Notes under the pieces: model-generated
What the model was told of the DNA's origin: nothing
Databases searched by the model: none
The model's input: the letters and a program-made list of their open reading frames with translations, nothing else
Made by a program: the position numbers and the translations under genes
Assembly (NCBI GenBank): GCA_002309425.1
Contig: DBXD01000028.1
Location: 35,778-49,326 of the forward strand
DNA from: Cyanobacteria bacterium UBA1221
Lineage (GTDB): Bacteria; Cyanobacteriota; Vampirovibrionia; Gastranaerophilales; Gastranaerophilaceae
DNA length: 13,549 bases
Direction: 5' to 3'
Part shown: piece after piece, positions 1-6,975 of the stretch
How positions within the stretch are numbered: position 1 is the stretch's first letter
How the letters are laid out: each line of letters opens with the position of its first letter

Positions 1-752
1 GAAATTGAGGATACAACTTTTATCATATAATCTGAAAAGGTTAAAAGTGAGTACCCGGAAATGGTCCCTGTATCAGCAACGATATCCGATACTTTTAGTG
101 TCGTGTTTTTTTTCATACTGCTTATTGTTTCGGGCAGTGCAAGTTTTTCTGCCGTGACATTTTCTATTTCATACCATTCACCGAGATATTTTATTTTCAT
201 AACATCTTTTGACGGCATATATATATCATCACAGACATTATCAATTAATATATTCCCGTTGAAGTCCGAAACTCCGTATCTGAAATTTTTGTAGGTAAGA
301 AACATCCTGCCGTACAACAAGTCAATCGAATTGTATTCTGGCGGAAGAATTTCATCCCCAAATTCATTATATATTCCAAAATCTGAGTCATTCCCTATTT
401 TTACATATCTTCCGAGCAGCCTGTCAACGTGGCGGAATCTCGGCTCAAGAATGTATTCTCCTTTGGAGTTCATAAGTCCGAACTTACCGCGTTTTTGAAT
501 TATCCATCCAGTTTTTCCAACCATAACAAGTTTTGAATACTCGGGTGCAACCAGGATATTCCCGTCTTTGTCCTTAAGTCCGAAATATTTGCCGTCCTGA
601 AACACTTCGACATCTCTGTTTTCTAAAGATGTTTCAACAATATTTGTCGGGGTGTTGCTCTCTTTTATCTCAAGATTAACGTCCTCTGCGGCGGCAAAGC
701 ACTGACAACAACCAAACAATATAACAAATGCAAATAAGATTACTTTTTTCAT
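1..752 (-). CDS. Exported WG-repeat protein, 3' end outside window
   Basis: Seen: an uninterrupted reading frame starts at the ATG at 752-750 and stays open for 250 codons to the left edge, so the C-terminus is missing. Residues 2-22 form a hydrophobic signal peptide ending in an Ala-rich stretch (likely cleavage near residues 20-22). A Cys pair at 15-16 is not a good lipobox. Four WG beta-repeat units follow at about residues 55-75, 89-109, 124-143 and 158-177, each of the form G-x-(F/Y)-G-(L/I/V)-x-(D/N)-x-x-G-x-I-(L/V)-x-P-x-(Y/F), spaced about 34 residues apart. The fourth is degenerate. Family knowledge: WG repeats form beta-rich modules of unknown ligand, often in exported or surface proteins. 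The gene is divergent from the membrane protein to its right. No strong Shine-Dalgarno precedes the ATG, and no other in-frame ATG lies just upstream. Function unknown; the repeat assignment is fairly sure. Confidence 0.85.
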   Translation of the reverse strand, partial: MKKVILFAFVILFGCCQCFAAAEDVNLEIKESNTPTNIVETSLENRDVEVFQDGKYFGLKDKDGNILVAPEYSKLVMVGKTGWIIQKRGKFGLMNSKGEYILEPRFRHVDRLLGRYVKIGNDSDFGIYNEFGDEILPPEYNSIDLLYGRMFLTYKNFRYGVSDFNGNILIDNVCDDIYMPSKDVMKIKYLGEWYEIENVTAEKLALPETISSMKKNTTLKVSDIVADTGTISGYSLLTFSDYMIKVVSSI

Positions 753-822
753 ATATACATAATAACATGAATTTTTACATTGGGGGAGGCGCTTATAAAT
801 ATTGGCAGAGTATCAGCTCATA

Positions 823-852
823 TTGACACTATGCCTGATTCTATGGTATCAT
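823..852 (+). promoter_or_regulatory. Sigma-70-type promoter for the membrane protein gene
   Basis: A perfect -35 TTGACA (823-828) and a -10 TATCAT (847-852, five of six consensus bases) are separated by 18 bp. Transcription would begin near 859, immediately before the GGAGG ribosome-binding site at 861-865 and the ATG at 877. This placement supports the internal ATG over the upstream TTG at 802 as the real start. Promoter function is inferred from sequence only. Confidence 0.45.
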
Positions 853-876
853 CAAATACTGGAGGCTATTACATAT

Positions 877-1686
877 ATGGTTTGGAAGATATTTTTTATT
901 ATATCGGTATTGGTTACGTTTTTAATGCTTTTGTTAGGGTATAGTAGTGATTATACCGGTATTTCCGGGTTGCAATATTTTGGAAGTTTATTATATAATG
1001 TTGCGATAGCATTTGTTCTGGGCTTGTTATATTCTCTGGGCTGGAAACAACAATTATTTTCCAAAAAATCTGCTAATGTCTTTTTGACCATACTTATAAT
1101 TAGTATGATATTCAACTCAATAGTATCGGCTTTTCAGGTTTACCCGATTATTTATGCTCAAACCCAAAATAATGTAATTGCAATGGCAGCTACGGCAATT
1201 GGGGTTTTGTTTATTGTATTTATTGAGAATTTGTTCTTAATACCGTTTTATGTGGGGTTTTATAACTATAAAAAAGACTTTGAGTCTTTAATATTGGTAG
1301 AAAAACCTTACTGGAGAATGTTTTCAATGTATTGCGTAACATTATTAGCAGCATTTTTTGTATTTGCGCTGACAAAGTATACTCATTTTACTTTATACAA
1401 TTTTATAGATTATTACGCAATATTGTCTTGTATTTATGAAATTGTATTCCTGATAGGATATGCTTGGAACGTGAGAATATTTAATAAGTTATTCTGGCAG
1501 ATAACTGCTATACCCTATATATTGCTAATGTTAATGACACCTTTCCTTAAGTCTGAAACTTTTAATCAGGATTATCATATAAAGGAAACTCTCACAAATA
1601 ATCCGGTATCAATTGTATTAACAATTATTCTGCATATTGTATTTATTTACATTATTTACCAATATGCATATAAGAAAGAAGCCTAA
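877..1686 (+). CDS. Multi-pass membrane protein of unknown function
   Basis: I do not recognise the family. The frame can start at a TTG at 802 (GGGGGAGG at 782-789) or at the ATG at 877 (GGAGG at 861-865). I prefer 877 because it is an ATG, has its own good ribosome-binding site, begins directly with a membrane helix, and lies just behind a promoter-like TTGACA/TATCAT pair that the longer version would contain inside its coding region. From 877 the protein is 269 residues and almost entirely hydrophobic, with about eight membrane segments near residues 4-21, 38-56, 66-87, 100-128, 148-166, 175-197, 205-224 and 244-263. A short loop at 129-147 is charged and the tail ends KKEA. No catalytic motif is evident. 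It is an inner-membrane protein by inference, transcribed away from the WG-repeat gene and alone in its direction before a 209-bp gap. Confidence 0.75.
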   Translation: MVWKIFFIISVLVTFLMLLLGYSSDYTGISGLQYFGSLLYNVAIAFVLGLLYSLGWKQQLFSKKSANVFLTILIISMIFNSIVSAFQVYPIIYAQTQNNVIAMAATAIGVLFIVFIENLFLIPFYVGFYNYKKDFESLILVEKPYWRMFSMYCVTLLAAFFVFALTKYTHFTLYNFIDYYAILSCIYEIVFLIGYAWNVRIFNKLFWQITAIPYILLMLMTPFLKSETFNQDYHIKETLTNNPVSIVLTIILHIVFIYIIYQYAYKKEA

Positions 1687-1732
1687 AAATAGTCGGAATA
1701 AATTCGGTTTTATGCAGTTTTAACAGTTGTTT

Positions 1733-1747
1733 GTGACGTTAAGTCAC
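1733..1747. repeat. Short perfect inverted repeat (GTGAC-N5-GTCAC)
   Basis: The gap between the membrane protein and the small hypothetical gene holds a perfect 5-bp inverted repeat with a 5-nt centre. It resembles an operator half-site pair but has the wrong spacing for a classical CRP site (TGTGA-N6-TCACA). No T-run follows, so it is not a good terminator. The rest of the 209-bp gap is AT-rich with nothing else I can identify. Confidence 0.25.
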
Positions 1748-1895
1748 CATTATGTGTGTGTAAAGACAAACTTATTAATCTAAAGAATATCTGTATTTTT
1801 ATTGTAAAATTTTTGTAATATTTAAAAACCTGTCCGCAAAAAATATTTTTTATAAGTTTTAGGGTAATCGTATAAGGTATAAACAAGGAGAAAAA

Positions 1896-2267
1896 ATGCG
1901 CGTACAATTAAATGTTTCGACACCAAATGTATATTTTAGAGCAAAGACCCTTCAACCCCGTGATGACTGGCAGTTTGATGATAAAAATCAGGCTCACTTT
2001 ATAGATAAAGATGGGCGGGATATCAGACATCATGAATTAAGCAATGCTTATGGGAATTGGCATGGTGAATGGTTTCATCCTATGCAGCCGGTGATTGTTG
2101 TATTTGATAAGTATCCGTCTGATGATTTGAACAGAATATATGAAGAGATTTGCAATGATCTCAGAAAAGCTCAAAACTCCGATTTTTCTCCCTCTACGAG
2201 AGCAAGCAATGCATATAAAAACGGGAATAATGAATGGGTTCATCCAAATACAAAATACCGATATTAG
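1896..2267 (+). CDS. Small hypothetical protein with duplicated SNAY...EW.HP motif
   Basis: A 123-residue protein I cannot assign. The start is secure: AAGGAG at 1885-1890 lies 5 nt before the ATG, and there is no signal peptide or membrane segment. The N-terminal stretch contains N-V-Y-F-R-A-K (residues 11-17), similar in character to the short aromatic motif near the N-terminus of two other proteins in this window. The same 14-residue pattern S-N-A-Y-x-N-x-x-x-E-W-x-H-P occurs twice, at residues 49-62 and 104-117 (9 of 14 identical), separated by a segment rich in Asp, Leu and Ile (about 63-92) that looks helical. The conserved Trp, His, Glu and Asn could bind metal or ligand, but that is speculation. 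It is convergent with the metallopeptidase-like gene, 40 bp away, with no obvious terminator between them. Confidence 0.75.
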   Translation: MRVQLNVSTPNVYFRAKTLQPRDDWQFDDKNQAHFIDKDGRDIRHHELSNAYGNWHGEWFHPMQPVIVVFDKYPSDDLNRIYEEICNDLRKAQNSDFSPSTRASNAYKNGNNEWVHPNTKYRY

Positions 2268-2307
2268 TAAAATGCAGGTTAGATACCACATAGTCAGTTG
2301 AACGCAT

Positions 2308-3534
2308 TTATGGCAGAATATTCTTCTCTGTCGGTTTATTTGTTTTATTTGATTTAAAAACTTTTTTCAGCCTGTGTCGTTCCTTTTTAATAATTTTTCT
2401 GAGAAGATTTTCCACGTATTTAATTTTTTTATCAAAGTCGTATTCTTTAGGTGAAGATTGCTCCATGATACAACCAAGTTTTGTGTCCTTATACTTTTTA
2501 ACAAATTGACTTCCCTGAGCATACGCATTGCGTTCTGTTTTCATACCTTCTCTATAATAATTTAGGATAGTAATTTTTTCTTCAGCACTGAAATTTTTAA
2601 GAAAATTTTTCAATTTCCGTTTTTGGGAAATTGTAAATTTATCTTTTGTATATAATATACTCTCATATATGTTTTGAGCACCTTCAAATTCGCCTGTTAG
2701 AATGTTAAGCTTTTTTACTGCGTGTGCAGGTTTAGTTATGGCATCTATAAAGTGCCTTATTTCATGAACAATATATGCGGACCAGTCTTTAAAACTTGAA
2801 TGCATATTTATATTTTGTTTGCAAAAAGTATTGGTTCTTCTGGAAATAGTTTGTGTATATGTTCCAAGTGATCCGGCTAAACGGTTTGTAACGCTATAAT
2901 CAATTTTTTCAGGTAAAACACTGTCAATTATTTCTTTTAATTCCTCCGGTTTCAAGTTTTGCATACTGTTCATATTAGAGAATTTTTCAGCCAATTTATC
3001 TGCTATAAGATTAGTGTAGTGTTCTGCGAGATTGTCTCTTGATTTTTCGGAACCTCTGATAATTTCATATGGTAACACCATACCTTTTGCAATTTTAATT
3101 CCGCCTGTTGTTTTTTCCGGAAGTTCGTTGTTAATGCCGGATCCCTGTGGAGTATGAATGGTGACAGGTTCTTGAATTTGTTTGACTTCGGGTTTTATTT
3201 CAGGCTTAATTTCAGGTTTAATTTCAAGATTGTTTTTTTTACATTTAAACTTGCCTAACAAATTTTTGACGTGTTTACCTTTGCAGAATAAAAAATCGAA
3301 ACCAATGGTTAAAGTTAGTGCAAGTCCTGTGCCGATTGCCAATTTTGTACCTTTTGATAACTTCTTTTTGTTTTCTTCCGATAGCTGCTCGTCAGCGCCA
3401 AATGCAGTACTATCTGTTTGATATGTCCTCCGGGACAATTTATCATAATTTTGTTTTATTCTCTGCTGAGTGTTATATTTTTGATTAAAATCAAGTTGCG
3501 CTGATGGATATTGTTTAACAGAAGAATCCGACAT
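2308..3534 (-). CDS. Membrane-anchored HEXXH metallopeptidase-like protein
   Basis: A 408-residue protein. Residues 1-60 are polar and include an S-T-A-F-G-A motif (42-47). A single hydrophobic helix at about 63-83 is followed by a Lys/Cys-rich stretch (85-100) and then a short E-I-K-P repeat (104-117), like a flexible spacer. The C-terminal region holds H257-E-I-R-H261, a match to the HEXXH zinc-binding signature, embedded in a hydrophobic helix. Further on lies E334-R-N-A-Y-A, a plausible third zinc ligand of the ExxxA type seen in gluzincin-like peptidases. The extreme C-terminus (about 368-400) is strongly basic. Zinc binding and proteolysis are inferred from these motifs; no family name is recognised. 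The upstream AAAGG in front of the ATG is a weak but usable ribosome-binding site. With one N-proximal membrane helix, the catalytic part may lie on either side of the membrane. Substrate unknown. Confidence 0.75.
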   Translation of the reverse strand: MSDSSVKQYPSAQLDFNQKYNTQQRIKQNYDKLSRRTYQTDSTAFGADEQLSEENKKKLSKGTKLAIGTGLALTLTIGFDFLFCKGKHVKNLLGKFKCKKNNLEIKPEIKPEIKPEVKQIQEPVTIHTPQGSGINNELPEKTTGGIKIAKGMVLPYEIIRGSEKSRDNLAEHYTNLIADKLAEKFSNMNSMQNLKPEELKEIIDSVLPEKIDYSVTNRLAGSLGTYTQTISRRTNTFCKQNINMHSSFKDWSAYIVHEIRHFIDAITKPAHAVKKLNILTGEFEGAQNIYESILYTKDKFTISQKRKLKNFLKNFSAEEKITILNYYREGMKTERNAYAQGSQFVKKYKDTKLGCIMEQSSPKEYDFDKKIKYVENLLRKIIKKERHRLKKVFKSNKTNKPTEKNILP

Positions 3535-3692
3535 TATTTTACCTTTTTAATTTATAGCCGTTTATGTAAAGTCGTAATTTAAGATTTATTTGTTATTTTG
3601 ATATGCAAAGATTAAGAAAAATTTACAATTTCTGATGTAATAAAACCATTTTAATTTATAAAATTTTTGCTTAAACAATCTGTAAATTTCTA

Positions 3693-3701
3693 TGATATAA
3701 T
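3693..3701 (+). promoter_or_regulatory. Extended -10 promoter for the AsmA-like gene
   Basis: The sequence is a perfect extended -10 element (TG-N-TATAAT, with TATAAT at 3696-3701). No good -35 lies at 16-18 bp, which is tolerated when the TG extension is present. Transcription would start around 3706-3708, right at the AAGGGG ribosome-binding site (3706-3711), giving a very short leader before the TTG start at 3720. The 185 bp between this gene and the divergent metallopeptidase-like gene otherwise show only AT-rich sequence. Confidence 0.55.
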
Positions 3702-3719
3702 GTTCAAGGGGATATAAAT

Positions 3720-6497
3720 TTGAAGAAGAAGGCAGCTTTAAAATTTTTTATAACTTTATTTTCGCTATGTGCAATATTTGTGGCTTCTTCTGCTTTTTTG
3801 TATATAAAAGTTCTCCCTTATGCAGTATCTAATCCGAAAGTTATAAACTATACCCAAAGTTTAATAAACAAACAATTTGGGGTCGATTGCGTAATAAAAG
3901 AGCCTTTTTTGCATACGGAATTTAAGCCGAATGTTGAATTCAGGATTAAAGAATTTCTTGTAAAAAAAGACGATGTGAAATTGCTTGAACTGAATGACTT
4001 TCAGCTGGCACTCTCTTTAAAAGAAATTTTTTCAAAGAATATAAAAATAAAAAAGCTTGCGGCAAATTCCATATATGCGGATGTAAATAAACTCGAAAAT
4101 CTTATTCCAAAGCAGGATAAGAAGAAAGAAAAAAAGTCCGAATGGAATTTTGATATATATGATGCCCTTTTAGGGGTAAATTACTGTGAGATACTATATA
4201 AAATTCAACCCGATACGGATATTCATCTTTTGGGAAAATACATAGGAGTGAATAATGCCGAGAAAATTAAAAGGCATGTGTATTTCCAATTCGCAGCTGA
4301 TGTCAGCCGCGGGGACAGACATGTTGACCTTAAAATAAAAGATAACGGTGCAGTTTATTTCAGCGACAATATATTGCATGCTGATAACTGTCCAGTAAGC
4401 CTTAATAATTCAAATGTTTTTATAAATCTTCAGGCAAAAAAAGACAGAACTTTTAATCTTGATGTTTTTTCAAAAAATTTCAATTTGAATGATATTATTG
4501 ACTTTTTACATACTCAAATAATTGAAAATAACGTGGATGAGGTCCTCTCATACTTCTCTGACATCAGCGGTAACTTTGATTTTAAAATTAATATTACGGA
4601 TTCTGATTTGAATGGTAATTTTAAACTTAATAATTTAAAGTTTAAGGTTAAAGGGGTTGATAATATTCCCGTAACTTTAAATAAAGGTAATATAGGTCTT
4701 ACAAAAGATGAAATTACTCTGAAAAATTTTGAAGGATATTACGACCATGACATCAAAAATAAAATAGATTTTGAAGGTACGGTAAAAGACTATTTAAAAA
4801 CTCTTGATATGGATATTAAAGGGCGGGCTGTTGCAAGAAATGATTTCTTTAAAAATCACCTGACAAATATGGTTGGCTCTGAAGTATCTATGACCGGTGA
4901 TGCAAAAACAATGGTCATGCTCAAGTCCAAAAATAATATTATGGATATTTTCTGGTTGTTTATGCTAAAACCTCAGGAAAATATTATAATAGGTGGTGAA
5001 GCACTTCCTTTTGAAGAATCCCTGAGAGTTATGGCATCAAAAATGCATCTTGAAAATATGGTGCTGGATATAAATTCAATGGATTATTATATTGCTCCAA
5101 AGGGTCAAAAACTTGAAAGACCTGCTCCGGGTGCAAAACGTCCCGACCCGATATTTAGCCTGAGCAGTAAAATAGATATAGCGCATGATAATTATATAAG
5201 TTATATAAGTTTTGAAATTCCGAAACCTCTGCCAAGCGAAATTCTCAATGTCGTTATGAAACAAAATCTGTTCAAAAGGGGAAAAATCGGCGGCAAACTT
5301 GTTATGGATAATTCAAACGATGTTCCTGTTTTGAGGGGCAAGATGTCTATGGACAGGGTTTTAATTCCGTCACAAAAAACATTTATTAAAGAGGCGATTT
5401 TAAATGCGGAAAATGATAAAATAAAACTTTCAGCTTCAGGCGGCTATAAAAGGGCAAAATTCAGTTTTGATGCGGATGTTTTAAATGAACTGAAATTGCC
5501 GATAATAGTTAGGGATACAAATTTCTCGCTGGATTCTCTTGATGTGTATAAACTCCTGTATGGGGAACAACAGGCAGATGAGAATACGGTAGTTACGGAT
5601 ACGGGTAGTGTCAAAGTAGAAGAACAGGGTACGGCTTTCGATTTTAGTAATTTGATAGTTGAAAAATGCAAGCTGCATCTTGGTCATGGAACGTATAAAG
5701 AAATAGAATTTGCAAATTTGGATGCGGATTTAACTCTTGATAAAGACAGCATGCTCGAAGTAAAATCTAACAGATTTGATATTGCTAACGGAAAATCATC
5801 ATTAAAAGTAAACTGCGATTTAAAAAATTCAACATATAATATAATACTTGGAATTTTGAAAGTAGACTCTGATATAATTGCAAAGGCATTGCTTGATCTT
5901 GACAGAGAAATTACGGGCAAAGCAAGCGGAATAATTGCACTTAATACTGATGAAAATTTAAAACTGAACGGTTCCATAAAATTTAAAATTGATGACGGAA
6001 CTATTGAAAAAATCGGACTTGTTGAGTATGTTTTGAAGTTTGCGGCGTTGTTCAGAAATCCGCTTACCATGATTTCACCTGCAATATTTTCTGATGTCTT
6101 GAATATTCCCGAAGGTAAATTTGAAAAGATTACTGGTTCTTTGGAGTTAAAGGATAATGTTGTAAGAAAAATAAAAATCAAGTCGTATTCTCCCCAGTTG
6201 AGCACCTATATTGCGGGCAGGTATAATTTGGATAATAAAGATGCATCTTTAAGAATTTATACAAGATTTTCAAATGTAAAAAAAGGTTTTGCAGGCTTTA
6301 TAAGGAATATTTCTCTTAATGCACTCGCAAACAGAATTCCGCTCAGCAGCCGTAATGATGCAAATTATTATTCGGCAGAACTTGAAGAACTTCCTGAAAT
6401 TGATGCGAATGAAAAAGACACCCAGATATTTTTGACCAAAGTCGAGGGCGATGTAGAACATAACAACTACATATCTTCACTCAAGAAGATTAAGTAG
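3720..6497 (+). CDS. AsmA-like protein (TamB/YhdP/AsmA superfamily)
   Basis: A 925-residue protein starting at TTG 3720, chosen because AAGGGG sits 8 nt upstream and the frame opens directly with a Lys-rich n-region and a membrane anchor (residues 8-30). The next 70 residues have the typical AsmA-like N-terminal pattern: a basic start, one helix, then 'I-x-N-x-x-F-G-V' and short alternating beta segments. A Lys-rich loop occurs at about 131-140. Most of the rest is monotonous beta-strand sequence. The region around residues 745-865 matches the AsmA-like C-terminal module (gain-of-strand 'G-x-I-E-x-I', a hydrophobic helix, then 'G-K-F-E-K-I-T-G-S-L-x-L-x-x-N'). Family knowledge: these are bridge-like lipid-transfer proteins anchored in the inner membrane that help move phospholipid to, or control composition of, the outer membrane. 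Which paralogue it is cannot be decided. It ends 478 bp before the adhesin, with no clear terminator visible in between. Confidence 0.8.
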   Translation: MKKKAALKFFITLFSLCAIFVASSAFLYIKVLPYAVSNPKVINYTQSLINKQFGVDCVIKEPFLHTEFKPNVEFRIKEFLVKKDDVKLLELNDFQLALSLKEIFSKNIKIKKLAANSIYADVNKLENLIPKQDKKKEKKSEWNFDIYDALLGVNYCEILYKIQPDTDIHLLGKYIGVNNAEKIKRHVYFQFAADVSRGDRHVDLKIKDNGAVYFSDNILHADNCPVSLNNSNVFINLQAKKDRTFNLDVFSKNFNLNDIIDFLHTQIIENNVDEVLSYFSDISGNFDFKINITDSDLNGNFKLNNLKFKVKGVDNIPVTLNKGNIGLTKDEITLKNFEGYYDHDIKNKIDFEGTVKDYLKTLDMDIKGRAVARNDFFKNHLTNMVGSEVSMTGDAKTMVMLKSKNNIMDIFWLFMLKPQENIIIGGEALPFEESLRVMASKMHLENMVLDINSMDYYIAPKGQKLERPAPGAKRPDPIFSLSSKIDIAHDNYISYISFEIPKPLPSEILNVVMKQNLFKRGKIGGKLVMDNSNDVPVLRGKMSMDRVLIPSQKTFIKEAILNAENDKIKLSASGGYKRAKFSFDADVLNELKLPIIVRDTNFSLDSLDVYKLLYGEQQADENTVVTDTGSVKVEEQGTAFDFSNLIVEKCKLHLGHGTYKEIEFANLDADLTLDKDSMLEVKSNRFDIANGKSSLKVNCDLKNSTYNIILGILKVDSDIIAKALLDLDREITGKASGIIALNTDENLKLNGSIKFKIDDGTIEKIGLVEYVLKFAALFRNPLTMISPAIFSDVLNIPEGKFEKITGSLELKDNVVRKIKIKSYSPQLSTYIAGRYNLDNKDASLRIYTRFSNVKKGFAGFIRNISLNALANRIPLSSRNDANYYSAELEELPEIDANEKDTQIFLTKVEGDVEHNNYISSLKKIK

Positions 6498-6975
6498 ATT
6501 AACATTAATGCTCCGGTATCCTGTTGCCATAGTATATCTTTGTAAATTTTTATTAAAATTAATTAAAAATTGCTGAAACCCCAAAATGTCACGTCTTTCA
6601 GTTGATATTAAAATAGGAGTCTGCGCAATTATTTTTAACAAAAATACTTTATATATATACGGGGGAATTTTACCTGGGGATTAGTAAAAATTCAATGGAG
6701 GAATACAAAAATACAGATTTTAAAAATAAGTTATTTATTTTTATTAAGATTTGTATCAATAATAGCAAAAAAAAATATTCAGGGATTTAATTTAATTGTG
6801 TAAAAAAAAGTTAATATTCTAAGGATATACTCTGGTAATCCGATTATGTGGGTGGTAGTATATCATCGGAAGAAATACTCCGTTGATAACCATGCCGGAG
6901 ATATATAGCAGATATAGCTTTTACAAACCAGATGTACAAAATATAACTAAGGAATGATAATCGAAAGGAAGTAAC
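6498..6975. other. 478-bp non-coding leader region upstream of the adhesin
   Basis: Very AT-rich, with no convincing gene. A 31-codon frame at 6695-6790 lacks a properly spaced ribosome-binding site. A six-base CTGAAA/TTTCAG pair around 6572-6600 encloses a wide loop and is not convincing as a terminator. The last 150 bp contain the structured element described separately. The adhesin ribosome-binding site AAAGGAAG (6964-6971) is clear. I could not place the promoter: several TATAAT-like strings exist, but none has a matching -35. Confidence 0.5.
6825..6904 (+). promoter_or_regulatory. Candidate structured 5' leader RNA of the adhesin
   Basis: The 80-nt stretch can fold into nested helices. 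The outer stem pairs 6830-6835 with 6895-6900 (CTCTGG/CCGGAG, one G-U) and extends 6825-6828 with 6901-6904 past a bulged A. Inside, 6853-6856 pairs with 6889-6892 (TGGT/ACCA), 6861-6865 with 6884-6888 (TATCA/TGATA), and 6867-6870 with 6879-6882 (CGGA/TCCG), closing an 8-nt loop. It is richer in G+C than its surroundings and lies 72 nt before the adhesin start. It does not match the consensus of the c-di-GMP-I or -II riboswitches or other classes I compared by eye. It could be a novel riboswitch, a protein-binding leader, or chance folding. Confidence 0.35.

Noticed and set aside
61..294. A 77-codon plus-strand frame at the left edge
   Set aside because: It lies opposite the WG-repeat gene, which has a signal peptide and recognisable repeats in the other strand.
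1710..1907. A 65-codon minus-strand frame between two plus genes
   Set aside because: It overlaps the ribosome-binding site and start of the small hypothetical gene, has low-complexity composition, and shows no start signal.
5684..6205. A 173-codon minus-strand frame inside the AsmA-like gene
   Set aside because: It is a shadow of the long plus-strand gene, rich in Ser, Phe and Leu as expected from the reverse of AT-rich coding DNA.
6695..6790. A 31-codon frame in the adhesin leader
   Set aside because: The nearest purine-rich run is 14 nt upstream of the ATG, the composition is that of surrounding AT-rich DNA, and there is no recognisable peptide feature.
6825..6904. c-di-GMP riboswitch, tempting because the downstream protein has PilZ
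   Set aside because: The conserved sequence blocks of c-di-GMP-I and c-di-GMP-II aptamers are absent on visual comparison. Only the structured leader is claimed.
6954..6974. A six-residue upstream frame ending 1 nt before the adhesin ATG
   Set aside because: Its AAGGA directly abuts the ATG, too close for initiation, so a leader peptide is unlikely.
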